A stretch of DNA of 64,000 nucleotides from JAIQFV01 sp041494885 (GCA_041494885.1 JBGQBO010000003.1:1-64000); one strand, 5' to 3'. Shown: positions 8,359 through 15,714, numbered from the stretch's first letter. Numbers and translations are program-made. The notes: a model not told the origin generated them from the sequence alone.

Positions 8359-8433
8359 GTCTAACCTGCTCGTGCACCCGACCGTCGCGAAAAGCAAGAG
8401 CGCGCCGGGCGGGTGCCGCGCTGCTCGTTAGAC
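8359..8433 (+). repeat. attC site 12 (75 bp, main family)
   Basis: Cores are GTCTAAC and GTTAGAC. The left core complements the GTTAGAC that opened this cassette at 7913. Confidence 0.91.
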
Positions 8434-8480
8434 CGCGCAATCCGACGTGTTACCGGACGTATCAGGGGGAGAGTGTCGGT

Positions 8481-9380
8481 ATGATGGAGACGAAAACATT
8501 GATGCACTACCGCAACCATATACAGCTCTTGTTGGGCGCTCTGGTTCTTACGATTGCATTGACCGGCAATCTGGTCGCTCAAAACGACCCGAGTTGGACT
8601 GAGGCCTTTCCCCCATTCCACATAGCGGGGAATTTGTATTATGTCGGAAGTACGGGTCTCGCGAACTATTTGATCACGACACCGCAAGGGCACATTCTCA
8701 TAAACAGCGACCTTGAAGCGAATGTTCCGCTCATCAAGGCAAGCGTAGAGAAACTCGGTTTTAAGTTCAGCGATATCAAGATTCTTTTAATCAGTCACGC
8801 GCACTGGGATCACGATGCAGGCAGCGCGATGATCAAAAAGATTACCGGGGCCAAGTATATGGTGATGGATGCCGATGTTTCGGTTGTTGAATCAGGAGGC
8901 AAGACTGATTTTCAGTATGGCAACACACCCAACTCTCTTTATCCGCCCACAAAGGTCGACCGAATCCTACATAACGGTGATCAGGTCAAGCTGGGAGACG
9001 CAGTACTTGTCGCTCATTTGACGCCGGGTCATACAAAGGGATGCACGACCTGGACAATGAAGGTGAACGAGAATGGAAAGGCTTACAACGTTGTGATTGT
9101 TGGCAGCCCGAATGTAAGTAATGGTTACAGGCTCGTTGGCAATGCGCTGTATCCCGGCATTGTTCAGGACTATGAGCGCACATTCCGAGTTCTGAAATCA
9201 TTACCGTGTGACTACTTTCTGGGCGCGCACGGCAGCTACTTCGACATGGAAACCAAATACGCACGACTGAAGGACGGCGTTTCCACCGCTTTTGTCGATC
9301 CCAATGGCTATAAACAATATGTCGACGAAAGGGAGCAGTCTTTTCGGGCCGAGTTGGCGAAGCAGAAGGCCGCGCCATAG
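8481..9380 (+). CDS. Subclass B3-type metallo-beta-lactamase
   Basis: A 299-residue protein with a signal peptide (hydrophobic core at about residues 15-33, AQN cleavage area). The mature start PFHIAGNLYYVGS-GLANYLI is characteristic of subclass B3 enzymes. Zinc ligands are all present: HAHWDH (about 112-117; the B3 His116/His118/Asp120/His121 set), the His of TPGHTKG (about 190), and the His of LGAHGSYF (about 253). Members hydrolyse beta-lactams, including carbapenems, in the periplasm; some relatives are weak or have other substrates. A GGGGGAGAG ribosome-binding site precedes the start. It is the sole gene of a cassette whose 3' attC has shrunk to 16 bp. Confidence 0.87.
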   Translation: MMETKTLMHYRNHIQLLLGALVLTIALTGNLVAQNDPSWTEAFPPFHIAGNLYYVGSTGLANYLITTPQGHILINSDLEANVPLIKASVEKLGFKFSDIKILLISHAHWDHDAGSAMIKKITGAKYMVMDADVSVVESGGKTDFQYGNTPNSLYPPTKVDRILHNGDQVKLGDAVLVAHLTPGHTKGCTTWTMKVNENGKAYNVVIVGSPNVSNGYRLVGNALYPGIVQDYERTFRVLKSLPCDYFLGAHGSYFDMETKYARLKDGVSTAFVDPNGYKQYVDEREQSFRAELAKQKAAP

Positions 9381-9426
9381 GCGCTGAACTTACAGGAACG
9401 TTTGACATTTGCTGCCGTCCCGCGCG

Positions 9427-9442
9427 GTCTAACACGTTAGAC
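9427..9442 (+). repeat. Minimal attC remnant (16 bp: two cores only)
   Basis: GTCTAAC and GTTAGAC lie back to back with only AC between them, forming a palindrome. The left core complements the GTTAGAC opening the beta-lactamase cassette at 8427, and the right core opens the next cassette. All stem sequence of a normal site is gone. Confidence 0.75.
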
Positions 9443-9526
9443 GGACCTGAATCCAGAAGCAGCGCGGGAAGAAGTGCCGCTGGTTTTTGCTCTAATCCAA
9501 TGGTAACCTCTGGGAGAGGTATCCCC

Positions 9527-9724
9527 ATGACCACCATTACTATTCCCATTCCAGATGACAGAATGCGCAAGCTGCAGGAGCTGGCGGCTCGTTTCAACAT
9601 CACTCCTGAAGACCTGGTGCGCGTCAGTGTGGAAGAGCTTTTGGCTCGCCCGGAAGAGCAATTCCGCCTCGCCCTCGATTATGTTCTCAAAAAGAATGCC
9701 GAACTGTATCGACGGCTAGCCTAA
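9527..9724 (+). CDS. Phd-position antitoxin of a Doc module
   Basis: A 65-residue protein starting MTTITIPIPDD with a strand then helices, the N-terminal pattern of small ribbon-helix-helix or AbrB-like antitoxins. It is followed by a charged helix (SVEELLARPEEQFRLALDYV). The gene ends one base into the start codon of the Doc-like toxin (TAATG overlap), so the two are translationally coupled. A GGGAGAGG ribosome-binding site lies 8 bases before the ATG at 9527. It should neutralise the toxin and repress the pair. The DNA-binding fold is inferred from context more than from a firm domain match. Confidence 0.75.
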   Translation: MTTITIPIPDDRMRKLQELAARFNITPEDLVRVSVEELLARPEEQFRLALDYVLKKNAELYRRLA

Positions 9725-10110
9725 TGCGCTATCTGACGCTCAGCGAGGTGCTCAACCTGTACTCCCAGATCATGGAGAGGTCTGGTGGTGCAGTCGGCAT
9801 TCGCGACATGGGTGCGTTGGAGTCAGCCCTCGCACAGCCCCACATGACGTTTGGTGGCCAGGATCTTTATCCGACCTTGGGCGAGAAGGCGGCCGCCCTT
9901 GGCTATTCTTTGATAATGAATCATCCCTTTGTGGATGGCAATAAACGGACGGGTCATGCGGCGGTGGAGGTTTTTTTGTTGCTCAACGGGTTCGAGATTC
10001 GCGCCGCAGTGGATGAGCAGGAACAGCTTATACTCCATATGGCGGCAGGAGAGACCGCGAGAACTGAATTTTCAGCCTGGCTCCGTGCCCACATCCAACC
10101 CAAATCGTGA
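9724..10110 (+). CDS. doc: Doc-type toxin (Fic fold)
   Basis: A 128-residue protein with the Doc signature HPFVDGNKRTGHAA at about residues 66-79, matching the catalytic H-x-F-x-D-x-N-K-R loop of Doc kinases that phosphorylate elongation factor Tu. Flanking helices (ESALAQP, AAALGYSLIMNHPF before; VEVFLLLNGFE after) fit the compact Doc fold and length. It overlaps its antitoxin by one base. The stop lies 15 bp before the next attC, so the pair fills one cassette. Confidence 0.9.
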   Translation: MRYLTLSEVLNLYSQIMERSGGAVGIRDMGALESALAQPHMTFGGQDLYPTLGEKAAALGYSLIMNHPFVDGNKRTGHAAVEVFLLLNGFEIRAAVDEQEQLILHMAAGETARTEFSAWLRAHIQPKS

Positions 10111-10124
10111 CAAGTCAAATGGCC

Positions 10125-10198
10125 GTCTAACCCGCGCGTGCACCCGACCGGCGCAAAATGCCGAAGCGCGCCGTCGAGTGACGCGCTGGTCGTTAGGC
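10125..10198 (+). repeat. attC site 14 (74 bp, main family)
   Basis: Cores are GTCTAAC and GTTAGGC. The left core complements the GTTAGAC of the minimal site at 9436, showing that this cassette boundary is still coherent. Confidence 0.91.
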
Positions 10199-10244
10199 TG
10201 ATGGAAAGCTGGGCCGGATTGCTGTAGAATGCTGGGAGGAGCTT

Positions 10245-10466
10245 ATGACCATGATTCGCACTGTTGAGGCTGTGGTGGATGATCAAGGAAAGGTAAAGCT
10301 GCTCGAGCCGGTACCTCTCGGGTCGACCCGCCGGGCACTTGTCGTGATTCTCGACGAACCGGGAGTCGGCGACAACGAAACGGGGCTACTCAGTGAGGCG
10401 TCCCTTTCCGATTGGAGCCGCCCCGAGGAGGATGCGGCATGGTCTCACCTGCAGTCGGCAAAGTAA
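10245..10466 (+). CDS. Antitoxin-position protein paired with MazF-like toxin
   Basis: A 73-residue protein with GGAGG five bases before the ATG. The N-terminal half is a short beta sheet pattern (VEAVVDDQGKVKLLEPVPL), like the AbrB/DUF104-type domains found in plant-pathogen and archaeal antitoxins. The C-terminal half is acidic (SDWSRPEEDAAW) and probably binds the toxin. It overlaps the toxin gene by 28 bases. An alternative start is the second ATG at 10251. Confidence 0.74.
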   Translation: MTMIRTVEAVVDDQGKVKLLEPVPLGSTRRALVVILDEPGVGDNETGLLSEASLSDWSRPEEDAAWSHLQSAK

Positions 10467-10810
10467 TTCTCGTTCCCTTCCCCTTCTCCGATTTATCAGA
10501 ATCCAAACTCCGTCCGGCGGTCGTCTTAGCCGATGCCAAACGCGGAGATTGGATTCTGTGCCAAGTGACCAGCAACCCTTACGGGGATCCCCACGTGGTC
10601 AGCAGCACGGATGAGGCCTTCACTCACGGATCGCTACGAATTACGAGTTTCGCTCGACCCGGAAAACTGTTCACCGCCAGCTCCGGCCTGATGCTTGGTG
10701 AAGTTGGAATGCTGAAGGCAGATGTAACCCGGCAGATCATTAACACAATCATCGAAATGTTGAAGCGCGGAATGGAACAACGCGAGATTGGCCCCGGTAT
10801 CACAGGCTAA
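10439..10810 (+). CDS. MazF/PemK-like toxin
   Basis: A 123-residue protein with the PemK/MazF pattern: GKVILVPFPFSDLSESKLRP at the N terminus (the usual D-x-V/x-PFP..D...KRP motif), the AVVLADAK strand, and a C-terminal helix (TRQIINTIIEML). MazF-like toxins are ribosome-independent endoribonucleases. Start 10439 inside the antitoxin gene fits the family N terminus. The stop codon TAA is part of the following attC core GGCTAAC, so the last sense codon abuts the recombination site. Confidence 0.86.
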   Translation: MVSPAVGKVILVPFPFSDLSESKLRPAVVLADAKRGDWILCQVTSNPYGDPHVVSSTDEAFTHGSLRITSFARPGKLFTASSGLMLGEVGMLKADVTRQIINTIIEMLKRGMEQREIGPGITG

Positions 10811-10879
10811 CCCGCGCGTGCACCCGGCCGGCGCAAAGAGAAGAAGCGCCCCGGACGGGTGACGCGCTACTCGTTAGCC
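10805..10879 (+). repeat. attC site 15 (75 bp, main family)
   Basis: Cores are GGCTAAC and GTTAGCC, complementary to each other. The left core overlaps the toxin stop codon. Confidence 0.9.
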
Positions 10880-10900
10880 TACGTGAAATGGAGAGACCCA

Positions 10901-11323
10901 ATGGGGCGACCGGACGTGACTTTCAAACCTCCACCACAGGAAGGGCCGTACGAATTTGTGTTTAACAATGCCCTTGGGGGCCTCTGGTTTGTGACCGCTC
11001 TTTTGTTCATGCTTAGCCTCTATTTTTTTGTACGACGTTTGCAACATAGAAGTCTGTCATCGTCTCGGCACCAGTTCGCAAAGTATGCACTCTCTGCTCA
11101 GGCGATATTCTCCGTTGCCCTTCTGGCCACCTGCATTTATGAGATGATCAGGGCGTCTCTGCCAAGGGAAGACCTCGTTGTGTTTGCAGTTGTTATTGCA
11201 CCATCTTTCTTTGGTGCGATCGGTTGGGCATCCATTCTTCGACATGCAACTGTTCGCGCCGACTTCATGAGCATTGCGCAACGGGCGGGTGACGCGCCAG
11301 GCGTTAGGCCGCTGGAGCAATGA
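10901..11323 (+). CDS. Membrane protein, unknown function, reading through a damaged attC
   Basis: A 140-residue protein with three hydrophobic segments (about residues 25-45, 63-84 and 92-112). It starts at ATG 10901 after GAGAGA. The upstream in-frame sequence is attC. Its last ~15 residues (from about QRAGDAPGVRPLEQ) are encoded by the right half of an attC and the start of the next cassette, so the native C terminus was probably lost together with the left half of that site. No family is recognised. Confidence 0.6.
   Translation: MGRPDVTFKPPPQEGPYEFVFNNALGGLWFVTALLFMLSLYFFVRRLQHRSLSSSRHQFAKYALSAQAIFSVALLATCIYEMIRASLPREDLVVFAVVIAPSFFGAIGWASILRHATVRADFMSIAQRAGDAPGVRPLEQ
11281..11309 (+). 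repeat. Right-half remnant of an attC
   Basis: GGCGGGTGACGCGCCAG followed by the core GTTAGGC (11303-11309) matches the right arm of attC site 11. No matching left arm or good left core lies 40-80 bases upstream; the nearest candidate is ATGCAAC at 11244. Confidence 0.78.
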
Positions 11324-11352
11324 TCTTATCTCGGATTGGGAAGGAGTAACGA

Positions 11353-11880
11353 TTGCGAAAAGTAACGTTCGGGGTTGCCAACAGTCTCGACAACTACATT
11401 GCTCGCAATGACCATGGGATTGGTTGGATCCTTGGAGGTGAGGAGGCATCATCCGCCATGACGGAATTCTGGAAGAAAATCGAGACCGTCTTGGTGGGAC
11501 GCAAAACTTACGAGCCTGTGCTCAAGAGCGGCAAGCCCTGGCCTTCCTATCCAGGCGTGAAAACCTATGTCTTTTCGCGCACGATAAGAGAAAGCCCTGA
11601 CAAAAACATTCAGATTATTTCCGAAGACGCAGCCGAGTTCATCAGAAAGTTGAAAAGTGAGAAGGGCAAGGAGATCTTTGTGATGGGGGGCGGGGAGTTG
11701 GCGAATTCGCTTTTCGAGGCAGACCTGATTGACGAGATCAGTCTGAACATCCATCCGGTGTTGCTCGGTTCGGGAATTCCGCTTTTTCTTCCCATGGGAC
11801 GCCAGGTCGATTTGGAGCTTCTGGAATGTAAGAGCTTCAAAAATGGCTGTGTGGTCGTTAGGTATCAAGTGAAGCATTGA
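11353..11880 (+). CDS. RibD C-terminal/dihydrofolate-reductase-like protein
   Basis: A 175-residue protein of the RibD-C (YyaP/YwjB-like) branch of the DHFR fold. Landmarks are the N-terminal strand VTFGVANSLDNYIAR, a VLVGRKTYE motif (about residue 49), the VFSRT strand, FVMGGGELANSLFEADLIDEI (NADP-binding glycine loop and helix), and the final 'HPVLLGSGIPLF' strand. Enzymes of this fold reduce pterins or riboflavin precursors with NADPH, but many stand-alone members have unknown substrates. The start is a TTG with AAGGAG seven bases upstream. Similarity to trimethoprim-resistance DfrA cassettes is only at the fold level. Confidence 0.82.
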   Translation: MRKVTFGVANSLDNYIARNDHGIGWILGGEEASSAMTEFWKKIETVLVGRKTYEPVLKSGKPWPSYPGVKTYVFSRTIRESPDKNIQIISEDAAEFIRKLKSEKGKEIFVMGGGELANSLFEADLIDEISLNIHPVLLGSGIPLFLPMGRQVDLELLECKSFKNGCVVVRYQVKH

Positions 11881-11884
11881 CGTG

Positions 11885-11976
11885 GCCTAACAATGTGTTC
11901 GACCGGATCGCGGCGAGCGAGTTCCTGATGGTTCTGGTAGTGTCTCGCGCCGCGCCCGGTCAACACGAGCTTAGCG
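11885..11976 (+). repeat. attC site 17 (92 bp, mutated right core)
   Basis: The left core GCCTAAC complements the GTTAGGC opening the cassette. The right core is CTTAGCG where GTTAGCG is expected. The next attC opens with CGCTAAC, which confirms the original core. The first G, next to the strand-exchange point, is lost. Confidence 0.8.
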
Positions 11977-11993
11977 TCACATAAGGAATGACC

Positions 11994-12890
11994 ATGCGAA
12001 CCGAGAGCGAAGTTCTATCGCAGATCGCCCATTGGGCTCAAGGAAACGACTTGGTTCGAGCTGCAATTTTGACTGGCTCACGAGTTGATCCTAAGCCGAA
12101 AACTGACTTTCTCTCTGACTATGATATTGCGTTGTATGTGGCGGATCTCCGTCCTTTTAAGGAGGATGATGTTTGGTTGAACGTCTTCGGTTCCATCATG
12201 GTGCGTTGGCCGCTTCAATCGCGTTCAACATTTGACGACAAGTGGCTGACCCGACTTATTCTTTTTAGAGATGGCGTAAGAATCGATTTTCAAATCACAG
12301 ACGAGAATCGGATCGACCCAAGCGCCTACGACAATGGCTACCAGGTACTCATTGACAAGGATGCTCTGGCTGCGGATATCAACGATCCGACATTCTCGGA
12401 GTACCTCATCAGGAAACCTTCCCGACAGGAATATGAAACGCTTGTTCATGACTTTTGGTGGGACGCAGCCTATGTGCCTAAATATCTTTGGCGGGGCGAA
12501 TTACCTTTCGCAAAATACATGTTTGAGACAGTTCTACGTTATTCCTACTTTCAGCGAGTAGTGGAATGGTACATCGGCCAACGACAGGACTGGAAGGTGA
12601 GTACGGGTCTCTACGGGAAGTGGTTTAAGCGCTATCTCGATGCAGAAACGTGGTCAGAACTCGAATCCACATATGCGGGTTCTGGGATCGAGGAGAACTG
12701 GGAAGCGTTCTTCCGAATGGTTAATCTGTTCAGAAAGCTCGCAAGAGAAGTTGGGATGCAGCTTGGATACGAGTATCCTATTAATACGGATGAAGACGTA
12801 ACAACGTACTGTTCAACCATCAGAGAGACAGGGAAAATGGGTGACGCTAACAATCGCATTCAGGCGGACGCTCGTACCTCGCGCCGCTGA
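11994..12890 (+). CDS. ANT(6)-like aminoglycoside nucleotidyltransferase
   Basis: A 298-residue protein with the layout of streptomycin 6-adenylyltransferases (AadE/AadK). It has the nucleotidyltransferase motif GSRVDP...SDYDIALYV (about residues 26-49; the two Asp of DYD bind metal). It also has DDVWLNVFGSIMV, the third acidic strand VRIDFQI (about 97), and YQVLIDKD, followed by the helical C-terminal domain with FWWDAAYVPKYLWRGELPF. The ATG at 11994 has AAGGA 8 bases upstream; ATG 11988 is too close to it. Family members adenylate streptomycin; substrate here is inferred. The last ~15 codons run into the attC, so the C-terminal tail may not be native. Confidence 0.85.
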   Translation: MRTESEVLSQIAHWAQGNDLVRAAILTGSRVDPKPKTDFLSDYDIALYVADLRPFKEDDVWLNVFGSIMVRWPLQSRSTFDDKWLTRLILFRDGVRIDFQITDENRIDPSAYDNGYQVLIDKDALAADINDPTFSEYLIRKPSRQEYETLVHDFWWDAAYVPKYLWRGELPFAKYMFETVLRYSYFQRVVEWYIGQRQDWKVSTGLYGKWFKRYLDAETWSELESTYAGSGIEENWEAFFRMVNLFRKLAREVGMQLGYEYPINTDEDVTTYCSTIRETGKMGDANNRIQADARTSRR

Positions 12891-12905
12891 TGCTGGGCGT
12901 TAAAC
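12845..12905 (+). repeat. attC site 18 (61 bp)
   Basis: Cores are CGCTAAC and GTTAAAC. It overlaps the 3' end of the nucleotidyltransferase gene. Confidence 0.83.
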
Positions 12906-12917
12906 AGACGAGATGAT

Positions 12918-13697
12918 ATGACTGGAGACCCTAGGGCGGAGGTCGCACGGTTCTACGATCTGGATCGGGAGCCGCTGAAGGATGTTCCCTTCTATGCCTC
13001 GTGCATCACCAACGAGAACGCACGCATTCTCGAGCTGGGGTGTGGCACAGGCCGAGTGACGCTGCCCCTATCAGATTTCTGCCGCTTCATTCATGGTATT
13101 GAACTCTCCGAGGCGATGTTGTCGATTTGTCGCGCAAAGCTTCGAGAGGCAGCCATCTCTCCAAGTAAGGTCTTGGTGGATCACGGGGACATCACCCATT
13201 TTGATTTGGGGAAGACGTTTGACCTGATCATCGCTCCGTATCGCGTACTGCAGAACCTCGAGACAGATGACCACGTCGCAGGACTGTTTCGCTGCATAGG
13301 GGCACACCTTTCTCGACGGGGTACGTGCATTCTCAACGTGTTCAATCCGCGGTACCGAGATCGAGAGACTCTCGTTCGGGCGTGGTCCAGGACGGATGAG
13401 GTCCTTGACTGGGAAGTCGCTACGGGCACACAGGTTGTGACTTGTCACCATCGGAAGGGGAAGGTCGACCGGGAGAATCTTATCCTATACCCGGAGTTGA
13501 TCTATCGTGTTCGTAGTGGAGGCGATCTGGTGGAGCAAGTTGTCTTCAACCTGGTAATGCGGTGCTACTTCCCTGAAGAGTTTGAGAGCCTGATAAAGGA
13601 TCACGGGTTCGAAATCGTCGGTCGGTGGGGCGGATACGGCAACGAGGCATACGGCGCCGGCCCCGAACTCGTGATTCAATTTCGCAAAACGGCCTAA
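12918..13697 (+). CDS. Class I SAM-dependent methyltransferase
   Basis: A 259-residue protein with motif I ILELGCGTGR (about residues 38-47), the acidic end of strand 2 (GIELSE), a DHGDITHFDL stretch (motif II area), and IIAPYRVLQNL before the core helices. An added beta-rich region at about 150-215 (tyrosine and histidine rich) is typical of small-molecule methyltransferases; the substrate is not apparent. The stop TAA is formed by the attC core GCCTAAC. The start is 13 bases after the preceding core GTTAAAC. Single gene of its cassette. Confidence 0.85.
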   Translation: MTGDPRAEVARFYDLDREPLKDVPFYASCITNENARILELGCGTGRVTLPLSDFCRFIHGIELSEAMLSICRAKLREAAISPSKVLVDHGDITHFDLGKTFDLIIAPYRVLQNLETDDHVAGLFRCIGAHLSRRGTCILNVFNPRYRDRETLVRAWSRTDEVLDWEVATGTQVVTCHHRKGKVDRENLILYPELIYRVRSGGDLVEQVVFNLVMRCYFPEEFESLIKDHGFEIVGRWGGYGNEAYGAGPELVIQFRKTA

Positions 13698-13779
13698 CAA
13701 CACTTGCCCCTGACGGCGGCTCGCTGCGCTTGCTGCCGCGATGGTTGAAAGCCGCCGCACGTGAAGCTAGGCGTTAGGC
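13692..13779 (+). repeat. attC site 19 (88 bp)
   Basis: Cores are GCCTAAC and GTTAGGC. The left core is not the GTTTAAC predicted from the cassette start at 12899, so this cassette may have been joined by an event other than simple insertion. Confidence 0.85.
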
Positions 13780-13838
13780 GCATTGTGATGATAGGTGCAA
13801 TGCGGAACAGGTCTGACGAAAAGCTTCAAAGGAGAGTC

Positions 13839-14882
13839 ATGATCTTCAATCGTCGGTTAGTCTTTGTCGTAAACGAATGTGTCAGAGCTGTTAGCAAGTG
13901 GTCGGGCAACTTTATCGCCCTGTTTGCCGTCGCTGCGAGCATAACGCTCCATGCCCAGTCGGGGCCCGCGATTGGGCCAGCCGGTGCGCAGCCTGCCACG
14001 AAAGTCGGTCGCTACCTCCTGCAGAGCAACCCGTGGGTCAACCTCCATCAGCGACTTCTTTACGCAGCTCGATTCAAAGCGGAGCCCCCGGCGGCGCTCT
14101 CGGGCGACGACCTCGCGAACTGGAATAAAGCCGTCGAAATGTACCGAGTGTTCCTCGGAAAACGAAATCCGATCGTCGACGAAGAGCTCAAGCGACTGAA
14201 TGCCACGCTTTCGAAAACGAGCACGCCCGACCTGCCGAATTCGATCCCCGACGCGGCATCGGCAGCGCTTAGAATGGCGATGCCGCCCTACCGATCCCTC
14301 CAGTGGGAGGAGGACGACCGCGCGAATCGTTTTTGGATCGCCGTTGCCGAACCGATGCTTGCGTCGGCTGGCGAAGAGCTCGCCGAGGCTCACGCACGAG
14401 TGTATGGGATGCCGTTCCCGGCGCAAATCCGCGTCGACGTCACTTCTTTCGGATGGGAATTTGGCGCTTACACGGTCGGCGAGGGAGAGTCTGCCCACGT
14501 GGTCATTTCCACGGACCAGGGAAATCAGGGTTTCGCGGCGCTCGAGGCGCTTATGCACGAGCCGTCACACGCCATCGTGGAGCCCACCGCCGGGGCTATT
14601 GGCGCCGACCTTACACGGGTTGCAAGAGAGCTGGGCGTAAGACCGCCATACAACCTCTGGCACGCGATTCTGTTTTACACATCGGGCGAGCTTACTCGGC
14701 GCGCTCTCGCGGAACGCGGCGTAAGCAACTATCATCCTGTCATCCTCGAAATGTATGCCCGTGGCTTTAGCGGGTTCAGGCAGCCGCTCGAGACGCACTG
14801 GCAGGCTTACCTGGACGGCAAAGTCTCACGCGAAGTGGCGATTCGCCAGATCCTGATCGAAACCGCGCCCGCGAAAAAGTGA
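13839..14882 (+). CDS. Exported protein with HEPSH motif, putative zinc metallopeptidase
   Basis: A 347-residue protein with an N-terminal signal region (basic start, hydrophobic segment about residues 22-38, AHAQSG-like cleavage area LHAQSG). The key motif is EALMHEPSHAI (about residues 244-254), an HExxH zinc site; a Glu/Asp further on could be the third ligand, as in gluzincins. The enzyme would act in the periplasm or outside. The ATG at 13839 is chosen for its AAGGAGA ribosome-binding site; the open frame upstream to 13761 starts inside the attC. I do not recognise the precise family. Codon use is strongly GC-rich, unlike the neighbouring cassettes. Confidence 0.74.
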   Translation: MIFNRRLVFVVNECVRAVSKWSGNFIALFAVAASITLHAQSGPAIGPAGAQPATKVGRYLLQSNPWVNLHQRLLYAARFKAEPPAALSGDDLANWNKAVEMYRVFLGKRNPIVDEELKRLNATLSKTSTPDLPNSIPDAASAALRMAMPPYRSLQWEEDDRANRFWIAVAEPMLASAGEELAEAHARVYGMPFPAQIRVDVTSFGWEFGAYTVGEGESAHVVISTDQGNQGFAALEALMHEPSHAIVEPTAGAIGADLTRVARELGVRPPYNLWHAILFYTSGELTRRALAERGVSNYHPVILEMYARGFSGFRQPLETHWQAYLDGKVSREVAIRQILIETAPAKK

Positions 14883-14923
14883 AACCACCGTCTTTCGAAT
14901 TGGACAAACGCTGGAGCGGTCGC

Positions 14924-15029
14924 GCCTAACAAGTCGTTGGACCGGAGCGCGGGGAGCACGTTCTTTAACTTGATCGCTGGCTTCGAGGTGGTTGCCAATC
15001 GCCACGCCCGGTCAACTCCATCGTTAGCC
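14924..15029 (+). repeat. attC site 20 (106 bp)
   Basis: The cores are GCCTAAC (complement of the cassette-opening GTTAGGC) and GTTAGCC. The stem resembles site 17 (CGGAGCGCGG left arm, CGCGCCCGGTCAAC-like right arm). Confidence 0.87.
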
Positions 15030-15049
15030 CGTGTGAAAGGATTACTTCT

Positions 15050-15475
15050 ATGGCAGAAAACAAGACCAAACCGACAAAGGGCACTGTGACTGCTTTCTTG
15101 AACAAAATCAAAGACCAGCCATTGCGAGACGACTGCTTTGTAATTCTCGAAATGATGCAGAAGGTCTCGCATTGTGAACCCATCATGTGGGGAAGCGCAA
15201 TCATCGGTTTTGGGACATTTCACTATGTTTATGAGAGCGGACGAGAAGGAGATACGGTAGTTATCGGCTTCTCGCCGAGGAAACAGAACATCAGCATCTA
15301 TTTAATGGGTGGACTGAATAAAGTTGAAGATGAACTTTCCAAACTAGGGAAGTACAAATGCGGCAAAGGATGCCTGTATATTAAATCGCTCAGCGATGTG
15401 AATGCAGAGGTTCTCAAGAAGATCTTTGCCAAAGCATTTAAGGAAGCACAACGTAAAAACGCGCACGCGGACTAA
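15050..15475 (+). CDS. DUF1801 (YdhG-like) protein
   Basis: A 141-residue protein of the YdhG/DUF1801 type: a helical start ending in LRDDCFVILEMMQKVSH, the conserved PIMWGSAIIGFG loop, the HYVYESGREGD-TVVIGFSPRK strands, and the final K-GKGCLYIK-L motif. The fold is related to the frataxin/iron-chaperone-like group, but the function is unknown. AAAGGA precedes the ATG by seven bases. The stop TAA is part of GACTAAC, which looks like the left core of a lost attC. Confidence 0.84.
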   Translation: MAENKTKPTKGTVTAFLNKIKDQPLRDDCFVILEMMQKVSHCEPIMWGSAIIGFGTFHYVYESGREGDTVVIGFSPRKQNISIYLMGGLNKVEDELSKLGKYKCGKGCLYIKSLSDVNAEVLKKIFAKAFKEAQRKNAHAD

Positions 15476-15680
15476 CCCGTCGCTCCCCGCAAAAAACGGG
15501 GGGCACAAAACACGTGCAAGCTGACCCCGGCTAGAAACATGCCGGGGCAGGCTGTGGCGATCGCGGCCGCAATTTTGTCCTTGAAAGTTGAGAAGTCTAA
15601 GTACAACATACGTCAGCAGAAGTTATCAGCCAATTAATCAACGTGGCGTCCGCGTAACAACATCGCCACGTAGCTTAGCT
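15476..15680 (+). other. Gene-free cassette scar with three hairpins
   Basis: After the possible core GACTAAC (15470-15476) no proper right core follows within normal attC length. The stretch holds stem-loops with arms CCCCG/CGGGG (15485-15501), CCCCGGC/GCCGGGG (15525-15547) and ACGTGGCG/CGCCACGT (15641-15671). The last is followed by TAGCTTAGC, which resembles the damaged core of site 17. No T-run follows the hairpins, so they do not look like ordinary terminators. Confidence 0.45.
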
Positions 15681-15714
15681 CCATTCCGCTAGATGGACTA
15701 TGAGGAGAACACCG

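Noticed and set aside
9427..9442. The 16-bp palindrome as an insertion-sequence end or operator
   Set aside because: Its two halves equal the attC cores of the flanking cassettes, which explains it fully.
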